Below are positions 1 to 10,968 of a DNA stretch of 64,000 nt, piece by piece. A model generated the notes under the pieces. The model saw only the letters and a program-made list of their open reading frames with translations, had not been told where the DNA came from and searched no databases. The stretch is taken from the NCBI GenBank assembly GCA_946800325.1, contig OX326959.1, positions 34,941,408 through 35,005,407 on the forward strand. Reading direction: 5' to 3'. Numbering within the stretch: the stretch's first letter is position 1; the number at the start of each line of letters is the position of its first letter. Source of the DNA: Luzula sylvatica (Eukaryota; Streptophyta; Magnoliopsida; Poales; Juncaceae). A program made the translations under genes and the position numbers.

Positions 1-559
1 AGAATATATATATAGGGAAATTACACCATTATTATAAGATAGAATTTATATAAATTTACATAATTTTTCGAAAAAATACTATTTGTCGTGTGTGCAAAAT
101 AGCAAGTATAAAATGATAAATTATAACCAAAAAAAGTATTTATTGGTCTTATTTGGCTCTTATGATGTCTTATTTTTATACTGTTTCTTAAAATCTAAAA
201 TTCAGCGGTTTGATTGAACGTTGGACAATAATATTCAGGAGACAAAAGTGGAGTTTTTCTTTATTATGAATTGTCCAACATAAAAAATCAATTATACACA
301 AGCATGTGGTAGCAAATGATTCATTTTAATGGCTTTCTAGAGAGAAAAAAGGAGACTCAAACATTTGAATGTTCAAATTTCTAGTAGATGGAGGAAACTT
401 CCCAAAAAGGACCATTTGATTACAAAAATTAAGAAGTACAAAAAAAAATTTAAAGGAATTTGATTTACAGCTAATCAGATATTAATACATTTGCTTAGAA
501 AACTAAAATTGCCATGAATTAGCATTGCTATTCAATAGTTATCTCCATTCTGACCATCA
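1..559. other. AT-rich intergenic sequence
   Basis: No gene, RNA gene or clear repeat is seen here. Only chance short ORFs occur. The last ~35 bases resemble a short stretch at 4055-4103, suggesting that a third truncated copy of the block A left end lies there. Confidence 0.5.
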
Positions 560-891
560 CATAATGTATTCAGTATATTATTTACATTGTATAATTTAAC
601 TCCATTGAGACAAGAGTTTTTTTTGTTTCCGTGTTTTCTTGCAAGTCTGGAAAATAATGTCACTATTTTTTTGTTATGGAAACTTCTATTTCAAAAGAAG
701 GAAAAAAGTTTTTTTGTGATTTACCAGAGGAACGGTTATTTTCAAGTTGGCACATCACATATTACATGTTTGATATAACTTATTTTAAGATACATGATAT
801 TTCAATTTATATGTATTTTATAATTTATATATTTGTTAAATCATATGAATTGTTTGATTTACATATAATTTTATCATAAATCACAAATTTA

Positions 892-1656
892 TCTCCCCTT
901 TAAGAGAGAATAGTTTTGAGATTCCACAATGAGCCAAATCATCTCTTTAACTTTCTATCATGTTATATTTTTCACTTTGTATTCAACATGTATTCAATAT
1001 ATATTTGATTTAATAAAGTATTTCTACCAATATGATATTTAATAATTCTCATATTTGTTTAATGATATGCATTAATTTATTTTATGATAATATATCAAAA
1101 AGATTATTTTCAACCTCATTATAGTACTTCTTCTCCTTTTTTTATTAACAATTTTTTTTTTAACTTTTTTCCTTCAATATCTCTCTTTAAAGAAAAAATG
1201 ATTTTGAGCTTTCACAATAAGCCACATCATCTCTTGGACTAATTTCTATCATGTTATATTTTTTACTTTGTATTCAACTTGTATTCAATATGTATTTGAT
1301 TTAATAAAGTATTTCTACCAATATGATATTTAATAATTCTCATATTTGTTTGATGATATTCATTAATTTATTTTATGATAATATATCAAAAAAATTATTT
1401 TCAACCTCATTATATTACTTCATCTCTTTTTTTTTATGTAACATGTTTTTTTTGTTAACTTTTTTCCTTCAATATCTTGTCATATTTTCTTTCCAACCTC
1501 ATTAAATACTTCATCTTTTTTATGTATATGTTCATTTTTTGTTTTATAATGTCCTTTTGAATCTTTGATATTGACAAAACAAACAATAAACAAGAAAAAT
1601 ATATTTATTAAAATATATTGCAAATATTCGCAGCGAAGCGCGAGTTTTCTTCCTAG
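892..1656 (+). mobile_element. Non-autonomous Helitron
   Basis: The element starts TCTCCCCTTTAAGAG, inserted after an A. It ends with a GC-rich stem-loop (about 1629-1643), a short T-rich spacer and CTAG at 1653-1656, followed by T. This is the Helitron 5'-TC / hairpin-CTRR-3' structure with A|T insertion preference. The interior has two diverged direct copies of about 290 bp (roughly 893-1180 and 1185-1480), each starting with a CTTTAA(A/G)-type leader. No Rep/helicase sequence is present, so it depends on another element for movement. A relative lies at 25373-26289 with the same leader and a similar terminal hairpin. Confidence 0.75.
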
Positions 1657-1759
1657 TTTTATAAAGAATACAATGTACTTCGAGGAGAGAGAAGAAAGGA
1701 AGAGGTGTTTGTATTTTATAATATATATAGTTTTATTGTATTACAAAATAATGAAATTT

Positions 1760-1972
1760 GCCAACTAGAGTTAGCCTAGTTGGTCACACCTCTTGGCTAG
1801 GGAGCGAGAGGTGTGGGGTTCGATTCCCGGCGGGGACACTGGATTATAGATTAAATGTTAAATGAGTGAATAGAGTGTGTGGCCTACGGGTTTGTAATAA
1901 AAAAAAAGAAAAAAAAAAGAGATTGTGTTTGGAAGGGGGACTTTGAGCCCTCTCCGAATTTACTCAAAAAAA
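1760..1972 (+). mobile_element. tRNA-derived SINE with target-site duplication
   Basis: The element has a pol III A-box-like TAGCCTAGTTGG near 1772 and a B-box GGTTCGATTCC near 1817, about 45 bases apart as in a tRNA. There is no acceptor-stem pairing, so it is not a working tRNA gene. It ends in an A-rich tail. The flanks are direct repeats of AAAATAATGAAATTT (1745-1759 and 1973-1987). Block B has the corresponding uninserted site near 12311-12326. The TTTACTC-plus-A ending is shared with the SINE at 27152-27286. Confidence 0.8.
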
Positions 1973-2871
1973 AAAATAATGAAATTTCTAACACATAATA
2001 TAAGTTTAATTAAATCAAATAAAGGATTATGTGTCAAATGTTGAGATCTGTAATTACAATCCCCTAAAATATCCCAAATGAAGAACAAGAATGAGTTTTG
2101 AATGATCCATAAGAAAAGAATGTTTTTTAGATGATCAAAACTGCTTGGATTAGTGTGAAGTACTTAGTTGGAGATGTCAATTTGTGCGAGCCTAATTTAC
2201 CTTTCTTCCTATTTAGCACGAAGAAAGTGTGTTTTATCTTATTTGAATAAGGTGATGTTTTGTAAAATTTTACATTAGTTTCTAGAATTTTCAACTTATT
2301 ATTAAGTGCAATTGAGATGTTGGAGCAAAATCGAGCGTACGCATGATATATCGACGCAAAAGTTCACAATTAAAGATCTGGTAAACATTCTTCATCACAA
2401 AAAAATAAATAAGTTTTCAGACGAGATCAAAGGTGGCTTCGATATTATCGTAAGAAGGTTAATTTCGAATGAAAAACATCATGACGGCATTATTTAGACT
2501 TATTTAATGGGGATATGGAAATCACGAGTTAAATGACATCTAACTCGTCAAATCTTAACGGCTGGAAAATCCTCAAACTGATACATGAATCTTAGCCTGT
2601 AGAATTCCTCAATCTAACTCGTCAAATCTTAGCATGAAACTTAACTCGTCTATCGTTTAGTTTTCAATCGATAAGAGGCTTACATTGTAAATTACAAAAT
2701 ATTTTTCATTTGATAAATAGCTCCTATTGTAAATTACAACATATATTGAATGCACAACAAATATTCAATATTTTCTTTCCGGAAAAACGAATGTATTATG
2801 TAATTGTAATATCTACGAAATTACCTTTACCAAAAATATTATTCACGATTGTTTTTTTTTTATTTTATTAA

Positions 2872-3021
2872 GTGTGTGTGTGCGTGGGTGCGTGCATGCG
2901 TGACAAAGACTACCGATCTACTTTCCAGAGGCAACGGTCAGTGTGCGATAGTCATCTTGTTGTCAAATCTTTCTTGCTTGCGTGAAAAGTCGACCATCCG
3001 TGCGTGCGCGTGCGCGCGCGT

Positions 3022-3081
<60 letters not shown>

Positions 3082-3135
3082 CGTGCGTGCGCGTTGCGTG
3101 TGTGTGTGTGTGTGTGTGTGTGTGCATGCGTGTGC
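2872..3135. repeat. TG/GC microsatellite with 46-base G run
   Basis: Alternating TG, CG and GTGC motifs flank an uninterrupted G homopolymer at 3036-3081. The His/Pro/Gly-rich reading frames across it are artefacts of the repeat. The related duplicate tract in block B (about 13064-13203) has no such G run. Confidence 0.95.
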
Positions 3136-3496
3136 GTGCATGATTCGTCCTTGCGTGTGGCACAAAAATAATGCAATTACTATAATAATTTAAATAGGAA
3201 ACTGGACGAGAAAGTTCAACAAGACACAATGCTAATTCGAGTCGAGATACACAGTACAAACAGAATGATCTTTTTTCAAAAAAAAAAAATAAGGATAAAA
3301 TTAAAATACTCCAAAAATGCCGAAGAGAACCAATAAAATTGTTCGACACCTATTTTTATCATGCCGTCTCGTCCCTACAAAAAACAATCAATTTCTCATT
3401 AAATTAATTTTTCATTCCCTGAATTCTTCAAAGGAAATAATAACTTACTTGAATAAGTTCTTCTCTTCTTCTTTTTCTTATTTATTGGAAATTAAT

Positions 3497-4052
3497 TTAA
3501 CAATCATCGGTTCCGAGAGAGCGATCTCCAAACTCCCCCATACCGGGAATGACACAGTATTCTTCGTTTCAACCCTAATTCAATATCTGACGTCACGATT
3601 TGTATTCTCGTAAATTTCTTGCACACTACGTGCGCCCCTTGCGGGCCTGCGGCGCCTATTTTTCAAAAATAATAATTAATTTCACAAATATTTAAGTTCT
3701 GAAAACAAAATATGAAAATAAACTTACAGAAATGAAGTAAAATAATGCTGAATTCTTGTACGCCTGTCTTTAGTAAATTGCTTGTACCGCAGAACTGCCA
3801 ACCAAAAAAATAACAAAATAAATAAATAAATATTCGTAACAAAAGCCAAAGAAAAGAATGTATTACAAACCGGTTCCTAACATAGGATCCAAGAGTAGAA
3901 CATGTCTTTTTGAGATATCTTATGGCAAATTATGATATATAAGTTATTGAAAAAAACAATTTACACATATTTTATTATATGAAAGAAAATTATTATAAAA
4001 CCAAAATAAACTTTTTGTTGAAGGAAGGGAAAATAAAAAAAATAAAAAAACT
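3497..4052 (-). pseudogene. Truncated pseudogene of the 3' end of UKL
   Basis: This is a diverged copy of the last three exons and introns of the UKL gene at 20397-20845, and homology continues downstream to about 3180. The exon-14 copy spans 3497-3655, the exon-13 copy about 3728-3798 and the exon-12 copy about 3872-3944. It carries an inserted T (CGTTTCAACC against CGTTCAACC in the intact gene) and an 8-base duplication in the GCGGCGCC region, both frameshifting. The AG splice acceptors of the exon 12 and 13 copies are lost. Homology stops abruptly inside the next intron/exon boundary near 4052, so upstream exons were never included or were deleted. It has no intact frame. Confidence 0.85.
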
Positions 4053-4103
4053 GTTGACCATGAAGCATTGATATTCAATAATGTATTCAACATATTATTT
4101 ACA

Positions 4104-4135
4104 CTAGAAAAATAACTCGCGCTTCGCTGCGGATT
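4104..4135 (-). mobile_element. Helitron 3' terminus (minus strand)
   Basis: Read on the minus strand, a GC-rich hairpin (TCCGCAGCGAAGCGCGAG) is followed by an A/T spacer and CTAG, then T. This is the same terminal structure as the Helitron ending at 1656. The 5' end, expected further right, could not be placed, so only the terminus is annotated. It abuts a short stretch that resembles the left edge of block A. Confidence 0.6.
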
Positions 4136-5164
4136 TTACTATATAACAAATTAATGTGTTTTACTATATATATTTTTTTCCTTTATGTTTTTCTCTTATT
4201 TATTTTTCTTTTTTGATAATCAAAATAAAACCAACATATCCAATTAATAATGTGGCAAGTATATAAAAATAAATTGAATACATACTTGAAAGATAAATAA
4301 CAAAAATATTTCATCATTAATTATTGTATGCTTACAAACCAATATATGACCCTCTCAAAGCAATATGTCAACAAAGAAATATTAATAACAAACATAAATC
4401 ATAGAAGACCCATGCTTCAAGAGCACCTTCAAAAGAAATGGAATGAGTTTTGACTTGCCAGTTGATGATGGTGATAAATTAATTTTATTTGTCAAATTTG
4501 ATTGTAGACGAAATGATTTACTCAATATACGAGTAATGACAACGAATGACCTGACTTTTTACTTTACTCAAAGACATGATGAAAGATGAAAATAGATATG
4601 AGAAAATATAAAATAAGATGAGGTCGACTTGTAGATGTGTAGAAAATACTTCAATATGTGAAGTGATGTGTGGAATGGCAAGAGATCATGGCAGTAGGTA
4701 AAAAGACAATTAGAACATGAACTTTTATACATGTAAAGAGTTGGAAAAAAAAAACCTAGTATTTTAGTGACCTCATGAAACCTACTTTTATACATGTAAG
4801 AGTTGGAATCCATGCCTTTTGCATTATTAGAAAAAGGTATGGATTTTTTTTTAACAATGAGATAATACAAGAACTTGATACTAAAGTTCAAGAGAGAGGT
4901 GAGTAGAGCGAAATATGTCCATTTGTCGAGAACAAAAATAAAGTTCAGTAACATCTTATATTGATATATTACAATTAGCAAGTAAACAAACCAAAAAGTC
5001 ATTTTATTAAACATTAAATGTCAAACACAATCAACCTTGCATGAGTTATAAATAACAATTATTCAGAAGCAATTTGCTATGATGAAGAAGTCCTCGTGAT
5101 CAATTCTTCTTACAAACAAAAATAAAATAAAATACTAACTAACAATAATTCTAATGATTATTTT
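4136..5164. other. AT-rich intergenic, probably Helitron body
   Basis: The stretch is low complexity and AT-rich. The longest frame (4568-5014, minus) has no recognisable domain and a composition typical of chance ORFs. It probably includes the body of the minus-strand Helitron whose 3' end is at 4104. Confidence 0.4.
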
Positions 5165-5169
5165 AACTA

Positions 5170-5830
5170 ATTATAATAAGAGTGGTGATGCATGTCCCCC
5201 TTAAAATCCCCTGAATTGATTGATGTGTTGGCGTATGTATTAATGATGATGGTAAACCATGACTTTTTATTTTTTCCCATCATATATAAAAAAAGAAGGT
5301 AAAAAAGATTCACCGTTTCACACATCATTAATTTATTTAATATTTTTGACAACTTTGTTTACCACCATCTATAATTAATGAAATTTAAATTTATAAATTT
5401 GGAAAAAAAATTATTGGATTATATTAATATACCATTTAACATGCGTTAAACGGATACATGAATAAAATCATCATAAAAAATAAATAAAAATATAATAATG
5501 AAAATGAAAATAATAATTTCGCAAAAATTAGAAAATAAAAATGAAAATATTTTTTTTAAAAAAATATTGAAAATAAAATAATAAAAATTTGTTCAAATAA
5601 ATATAACTTATCATGTGTTAAATTAAATATAATAAAAATATTAAATAAAGCAAATTATTTTGTTATAATTTGGTTTACCACCTAATCAATGTGGTTTACC
5701 ACCTAATAAATACAGTTTATCACATAATTTAAAATTTAATGCATTTATTATATATTGTCAACACATCAATATATTGAGGGGATATTAGAGGGGACAAGTA
5801 TAATTTTTCTTATAATAATTTGTACAAATT
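5170..5830. mobile_element. Non-coding TIR element, family 1
   Basis: The ends are inverted copies. Near 5190-5230 a run of C, AATCCCCTGAATTGATTGA and TGTGTTGG appears, and its reverse complement is at about 5757-5800. The extreme ends also match (TTATAATAAGA type). The interior has repeated TGGTTTACCACCTAAT units. A second copy of the family spans about 49300-52260 and is interrupted by a LINE. No transposase is present. I did not find a clean target duplication, so the superfamily is not assigned. Confidence 0.6.
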
Positions 5831-6167
5831 TACATTTTTCATGTTCAAGCCATGTGAAGCATTGTTTTCAAATGAACACCAAAAACCAAACTTATTTAGA
5901 GCTTTTTACAAGGATAAATTTATTATTTTTAAGTTTGTGAAGGGTTGTACATGAAAAAAGCACCTTGACATCATCCTGCATAAAATTTTCAACAACATTA
6001 TCTAGATATAGTGTGTTATACTCGATCCGTCAAGATCAATCATTCTTATAAACAGAAAGACTGAATAATATAATAACTGACAATAATAATGATAGTTATA
6101 TTAATTACACATCAAGTTAATTTTTCACATCTCCAACCTGCACAAAAGTTGAATTTAAATACCTTAC

Positions 6168-6268
6168 CTTTGTAGCTCTAATGTTCGGTATGATTTTGTG
6201 AAGCTCATCTTCTAATTTGCCCAACTCATCCATAGAACTCTCTTTCAGATATTTTAGCGAACAAAGCT
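6168..6268 (-). pseudogene. Orphan exon-like segment, possibly a MADS K-box relic
   Basis: On the minus strand a 101-nt open segment is bounded by CTGCAG (acceptor) and GTAAGG (donor). It encodes an amphipathic helix with spacing LxxLExxLxxxxxxIRxxK, which resembles the K-box exon (about 100 nt) of MIKC MADS genes. No MADS-box exon or other convincing partner exon was found around it, although short open segments occur at about 6440-6485. It may be a relic of a decayed gene or a chance match. The assignment is weak. Confidence 0.25.
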
Positions 6269-8600
6269 CTGCAGAAAAAAAAAATCATAAATCAAAAATA
6301 AAAATTTGGTCGCCAAATTTGAATTAGGGTAAAAAAAATACATATAACACACCAAGCATTAGTTTTCAAATGAATTCAAAATAAGCCTGAACAAATTAAA
6401 CTTCAATTATGGTTAAGAAGATGAAAACATTTTGTTAGTAATATACCAGCATGTTTTGCATATCTTGATTATTATCGTTGCCATTTTCGTTTGTATATAA
6501 TTTGTACTATAATTTGTACCGACCAATCATTCTATAAAGAACAAAAATAGAGGAAGAAAAAAACACAAGTTAAATAATTATAAAGTGTACACATATAAAT
6601 TAAATTAAATTATAAAGTGTACACATATATGGTTTCGTTTCTACACATTTATGTCTATATATCGTTCTAGAAAATAATTATGGTATTATTGAAAGAGAAC
6701 CGACCATAGATTTTAAATCGAGGCACAGGCCAGCATGGTTTTCAACCGAGATTGTGCAGCTCCTCAAACAGCATGGGTTCATGCAAAGATATTACAGAGA
6801 AGATAAATCAATCTCTAACTAAAGCAATCGCAAATGGAAGATTTAAATGACAAATAAAAAACAGAAATAAAAAAAGTTAATTCTAACCTGAAAAGCATTG
6901 GATCACTCGCGCTCTGAACAGATTGAGCATCAAGAATTCGGGTTAAATTAGAAGATTCGCAGAATTACGCGAATAAATGGAATAATTATAATAGATAAAT
7001 ACCAGCATAAATTAGGAGATTAATTCGTCAAATCCTCTTGGAGCTACTAAATCTACCAGCCACCATTTAAACGTCGAGCCCCCATTCCGATCCACCAGCC
7101 TTAATTAAGTATCAAATTTAAGCTAATTCAGGTTAAGTTAAGAGATTAATTTGCAGAAATTAGGAGATTAACCTAATCAGGCGATTAATTGTTTAGTCAA
7201 TTTACCTATTATAATAAATTTTATTCTCTTGTTGTATTGCATTTTTATGCATGAAAAGGCTATGTTACATCGAATCCAATTCCATTGAACCTTTTCAATG
7301 ATCTTTTAATTGTATAAAATAGTCGCCTACATGTGTAAATTAATCTAAAGTACCATGAAAAAGGAAGTCAGAATATATTCATATTCTTCAATTAATTAAA
7401 ATTAATTAAGTAAATTAACTAAGAGAGATATTCAAGTGCAGATTTCACCTCCCAACAATTTCCAGCATAAATTAGGAGATTAATACCAAGATAAATGGAA
7501 CAATTATATTAGATAAATACCGAGAATTATTGAAATCCTCTTGGAGGTACCCAATGCAAAAAAACCCTTATTAAGAAGTTAATTAACAAAAAACTTAATA
7601 GTAGGGGATATTTTTTTATATTTTTAAGAATAAAGGGTCTTCTTGCAATTTAGGCATAATGCAGGGTCCTTTTTGCAGCCTATCTTTGTTATAAGTTAGA
7701 TATACCTTCATTAACGGATTCAATGACATGTTCGATTTTGACATTCTTTGCCTTGAGAGAAAATCTATATTTTTGACTTTTTAGGATCGCAAAAAAACAG
7801 CTCATGTTTCTTCTTCTCTTTCTCTCTCTCGTCCTGCATCAAGATGCGTGCCGCCTTTAATCCCGCATCAAGCCCGTTAGCGATGGGTAGTATATAAAAA
7901 GAGTTCATTTAGAGAGAGATTTCATTTGATTGGCTATTCATCTAGTTAGAAAAAAAGAAAAGAAAGGGTCGAATTATTTTTTGCACCAATCCTGACATTG
8001 GCCCTGTTATGAGATCCTCTGAAGAGGCACAGTTGTAGTCACTGCTTCCTTTCATGCTTGAGATTCCTCCTTACAATTGTTTCTACTTCATCCCTCTGAA
8101 CATTTAAATTCGAGGAATGTTAATTTTAGATTTTGTGTGAATTAGGAAAACTGAAATTGATTAATTGATAAATGATATTTGAAGCAAGGTTACTGACCAT
8201 GCAGAGATGAGGGGTCTCCGATTCTTCTTGCGATTTTTGAGCCCTATATGGATGGAGAAAAGTAAGAGGCGCCGAGAAAATTCTTTATGAGAGTGTAATG
8301 GGTGAAATTTTGAACACGCAACAATAATTATCTGGCTTCAATCTTCAAACACTCCTTTCGCAGCAAGCCACGTATATCATTTATTAATCTTTGGATGAGA
8401 CAAAGCAGTTGAAATGAATCCACACCACTCATGAGATTCAAAACATACTTTTGATCTTATTAGATTCAATCTCGGCATTCAAAACAAATTTTTTTGACAC
8501 CTCAAGTCTCGTCTTCAATGCCTTCAATGGTTTCGAAATTTGAGTTTTTCAGAAAAATGTATCCCTTTTCAGGAAAAATGCTTTAAACAACAAAATTTAT
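6269..8600. other. Intergenic with scattered gene-like fragments
   Basis: Composition is less AT-rich at about 6700-6800, 7020-7110, 7840-8060 and 8190-8260 than in neighbouring DNA, but each piece has stop codons in every frame within 20-40 codons. There are repeated AATTAGGAGATTAA motifs around 7010-7180 and 7460-7490. I could not assemble a gene. Confidence 0.35.
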
Positions 8601-8601
8601 T

Positions 8602-9122
8602 TCTCCTAAGTAGATACCAAAATTAGCTTACTCAAATGAATTGTCTTGTTGAGGCATTATAACAAACACCTTGTATGCATCAAAAGAATTTCTCCTAAGT
8701 AAAGAACGATATTTTAACATAGATACCAAAATTAGCTTACTCAAATGAATTGTCTTGTTGAGGCATTATAACAAACACCTTGTATGCATCAAAAGAATTT
8801 CTCCCAAGTAAAGAACGATATTTTAACATAGATACCAAAATTAGCTTACTCAAATGAATTGTCTTGTTGAGGCATTATAACAAACACCTTGTATGCATCA
8901 AAAGAATTTCTCCCAAGTAAAGAACGATATTTTAACATAGATACCAAAATTAGCTTACTCAAATGAATTGTCTTGTTGAGGCATTATAACAAACACCTTG
9001 TATGCATCAAAAGAATTTCTCCCAAGTAAAGAACGATATTTTAACATAGATACCAAAATTAGCTTACTCAAATGAATTGTCTTGTTGAGGCATTATAACA
9101 AACACCTTGTATGCATCAAAAG
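8602..9122. repeat. Minisatellite, 109-bp unit, about five copies
   Basis: Five copies of a unit containing TAGCTTACTCAAATGAATTG and ending in TGTATGCATCAAAAG are arranged head to tail. Unit starts are exactly 109 bp apart (for example TTGTCTTGTTGAGG at 8641, 8750 and 8859). The copies are almost identical. The first lacks about 20 bases (the AAAGAACGATATTTTAACAT part), and one CTCCTAAG/CTCCCAAG difference separates the early from the later units. There is no open frame across units. Confidence 0.95.
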
Positions 9123-9539
9123 AGCTCCCACTTGATAGACCAAAAAGCTGAGATTTTGTGTGTTCTAAATTAAATGAAGGATCAAATTCGAAATGCAGAG
9201 AGATAAAAGAAGTTTAATATATACCGATATTTCTAGCAAAGATAGAGAAGTCTTCCGTGATTTTTGGTTCCGATCGTACAGTTTATTAAACCCGCTGACC
9301 TTTGAGACTTCGCCGGATTGCTATCAATGCAAAGATTAATATTGTATAATTTGACTGCACTGGGAGAAAAGTTTTTTGTTTCCATGTTTTCTTGCAATTC
9401 AGGAAAGAAATACTTTTTTGTTACATCAATTTCAAAAGAAGGAAAAGGAAATTCTGATTTATCAGAGGAACCGTTCTTTTCATGTTGACACGTAGGGCAT
9501 GTTTGATATGAGGTATTTTAAGATGCATGAATATTTCAA

Positions 9540-10387
9540 GGGAAATTTTCAAAAAACCCCCTATCTTTTTTGGATATTTTAAAAAATCTCCTATCTTGTT
9601 GGAAACTCCAAAAAAAACCCCTCTACCAAACTTTTATTTTCAAATACCCCCTATGGGGTTAAAATTAACTATGGATGGTGTTAAATATTTTTTATGACCA
9701 AAATACCCTTCATTTTACATATTTAGTAATTAAAATAATGTTTTTGTTATTTGTATTAATTTTAAAAAAGTCCTAATTTTTTTTTTGCTTATAATAATTT
9801 TTAAAAAATAATTGTCATATGTTATATGTATATAATTTTAATATTTCATACATTACATATATTTGACTTTCATAACTTTTTATTGAAAAAATAACATAAA
9901 ATAATAATAAGATGAACAACGATATTAAAAGAACACCTTGCAAATATTTAAAAAATAAAATATCATGAATCTATTAAAAGCATACATAAAAGAAGAACGA
10001 AAATAAAATTAAAATAGATGTTTAAAGAAATATTTTTCTTTCAGTATATTTTCAAGTTGTTTATTTTATTATTATCCGATGTTAGTTTTTCATGAATAAT
10101 AAATGAAATATTAAAATTATACAAACACAACATTTAATAATTTTATTTTTGTGAAATCATTATATGTTAAAAATTATTTATGAATTTTTTTTTAAAACTA
10201 ATAAAATTAATGAAAAAATAACAAAAAATATACATATGAAAATAGAAGGGTATTTTGGTCAAAAAAAAAAATTAACACCATCCTTGGTTAGTTTTAACCC
10301 CTATAGGGGGGTATTTGAAAATAAAAATTAGGTAGAGGGGGTTTTTTGGAGTTTCCAAAAAGATAGGGGGTTTTTTGAAAATTTTCC
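9540..10387. mobile_element. MULE-type MITE, 848 bp, 9-bp TSD
   Basis: The terminal inverted repeats begin G(G)GAAATTTTCAAAAAAC on the left and, reverse-complemented, GGAAAATTTTCAAAAAAC on the right. They are followed by poly-purine/pyrimidine blocks (CCCCCTATC, ACCCCTCTACC, AAATACCCCC). Direct repeats ATATTTCAA lie at 9531-9539 and 10388-10396. Block A has a single ATATTTCAA at 797-805 with no insert, an empty site. The 9-bp duplication points to the Mutator superfamily. The interior is AT-rich and non-coding. Confidence 0.9.
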
Positions 10388-10968
10388 ATATTTCAATTGT
10401 ATGTATTTTACAATGTATATATTTGTTAAAGAAAAAAAATCCACTTCTATTCAAATTATTGTCAAATGTTCAGTAATGCGCTTTAAATTTTAATTTTGTA
10501 CAACGAACCTGAAATGTTAATTTTATTCAATTAATCATATTCACTAATTTATGATTGTACAGTTAACTGATGATGTGTCATTGGTAACATGTCATAAAAA
10601 ATAAAAATAAAATATTGTGATGTCAAACAATTTTAATCCAAATTTTATAACATTTAAACTCAAAAACTCAAATATTAAAATATTAAAACAACCCAAACTC
10701 ACGGACCAAATATGACACATGACAATAAAATTATTTTTTATGACATGATGTCAATATAACATCATTACTTAACTGTACAATCATCATTTAACAAATAGAA
10801 AGAGTTAATTAAATAAAATCGACGGTTCAGAAGGTTGATTGAACAAAATTAAAGTTTATGAAGCATATTGAACATTTTGACAATAATTTAGAGGATAAAA
10901 ACAGACTTTTCATTTGTTAAATCTCATGAATTGTTTGATTTAGATATAAATTTATCATAAAGAATATA

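Larger units (their letters stand above)
560..3180. repeat. Segmental duplicate, block A (pairs with 9340-13200)
   Basis: This stretch aligns by eye in the same orientation with 9340-13200. Shared landmarks are the start near 580 versus 9345, the ATATTTCAA stretch at 797 versus 9531/10388, the AAGAATA(C/T)A stretch at 1664 versus 10960/12225, and the TTTCTTTCCGG stretch at 2770 versus 12970. Both copies end in a TG/GC-rich tract. Differences between copies are insertions: a Helitron and a SINE here, two MULE-type elements in block B, and an extra ~180 bases at about 2595-2770 here. No coding capacity is apparent in either copy. Confidence 0.8.

Noticed and set aside
1770..1845. Possible tRNA gene
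   Set aside because: A and B boxes are present, but there is no acceptor-stem pairing, an A-rich tail follows, and a 15-bp target duplication flanks it, so it is a SINE.
2849..3349. Long Gly-, Pro- or His/Thr-rich ORFs across the TG/G tract
   Set aside because: They are translations of the microsatellite and poly-G in all frames, with no unique sequence or exon signals.
8602..9122. CRISPR-like repeat array
   Set aside because: Units are contiguous 109-bp tandem repeats without unique spacers, in plant nuclear DNA.
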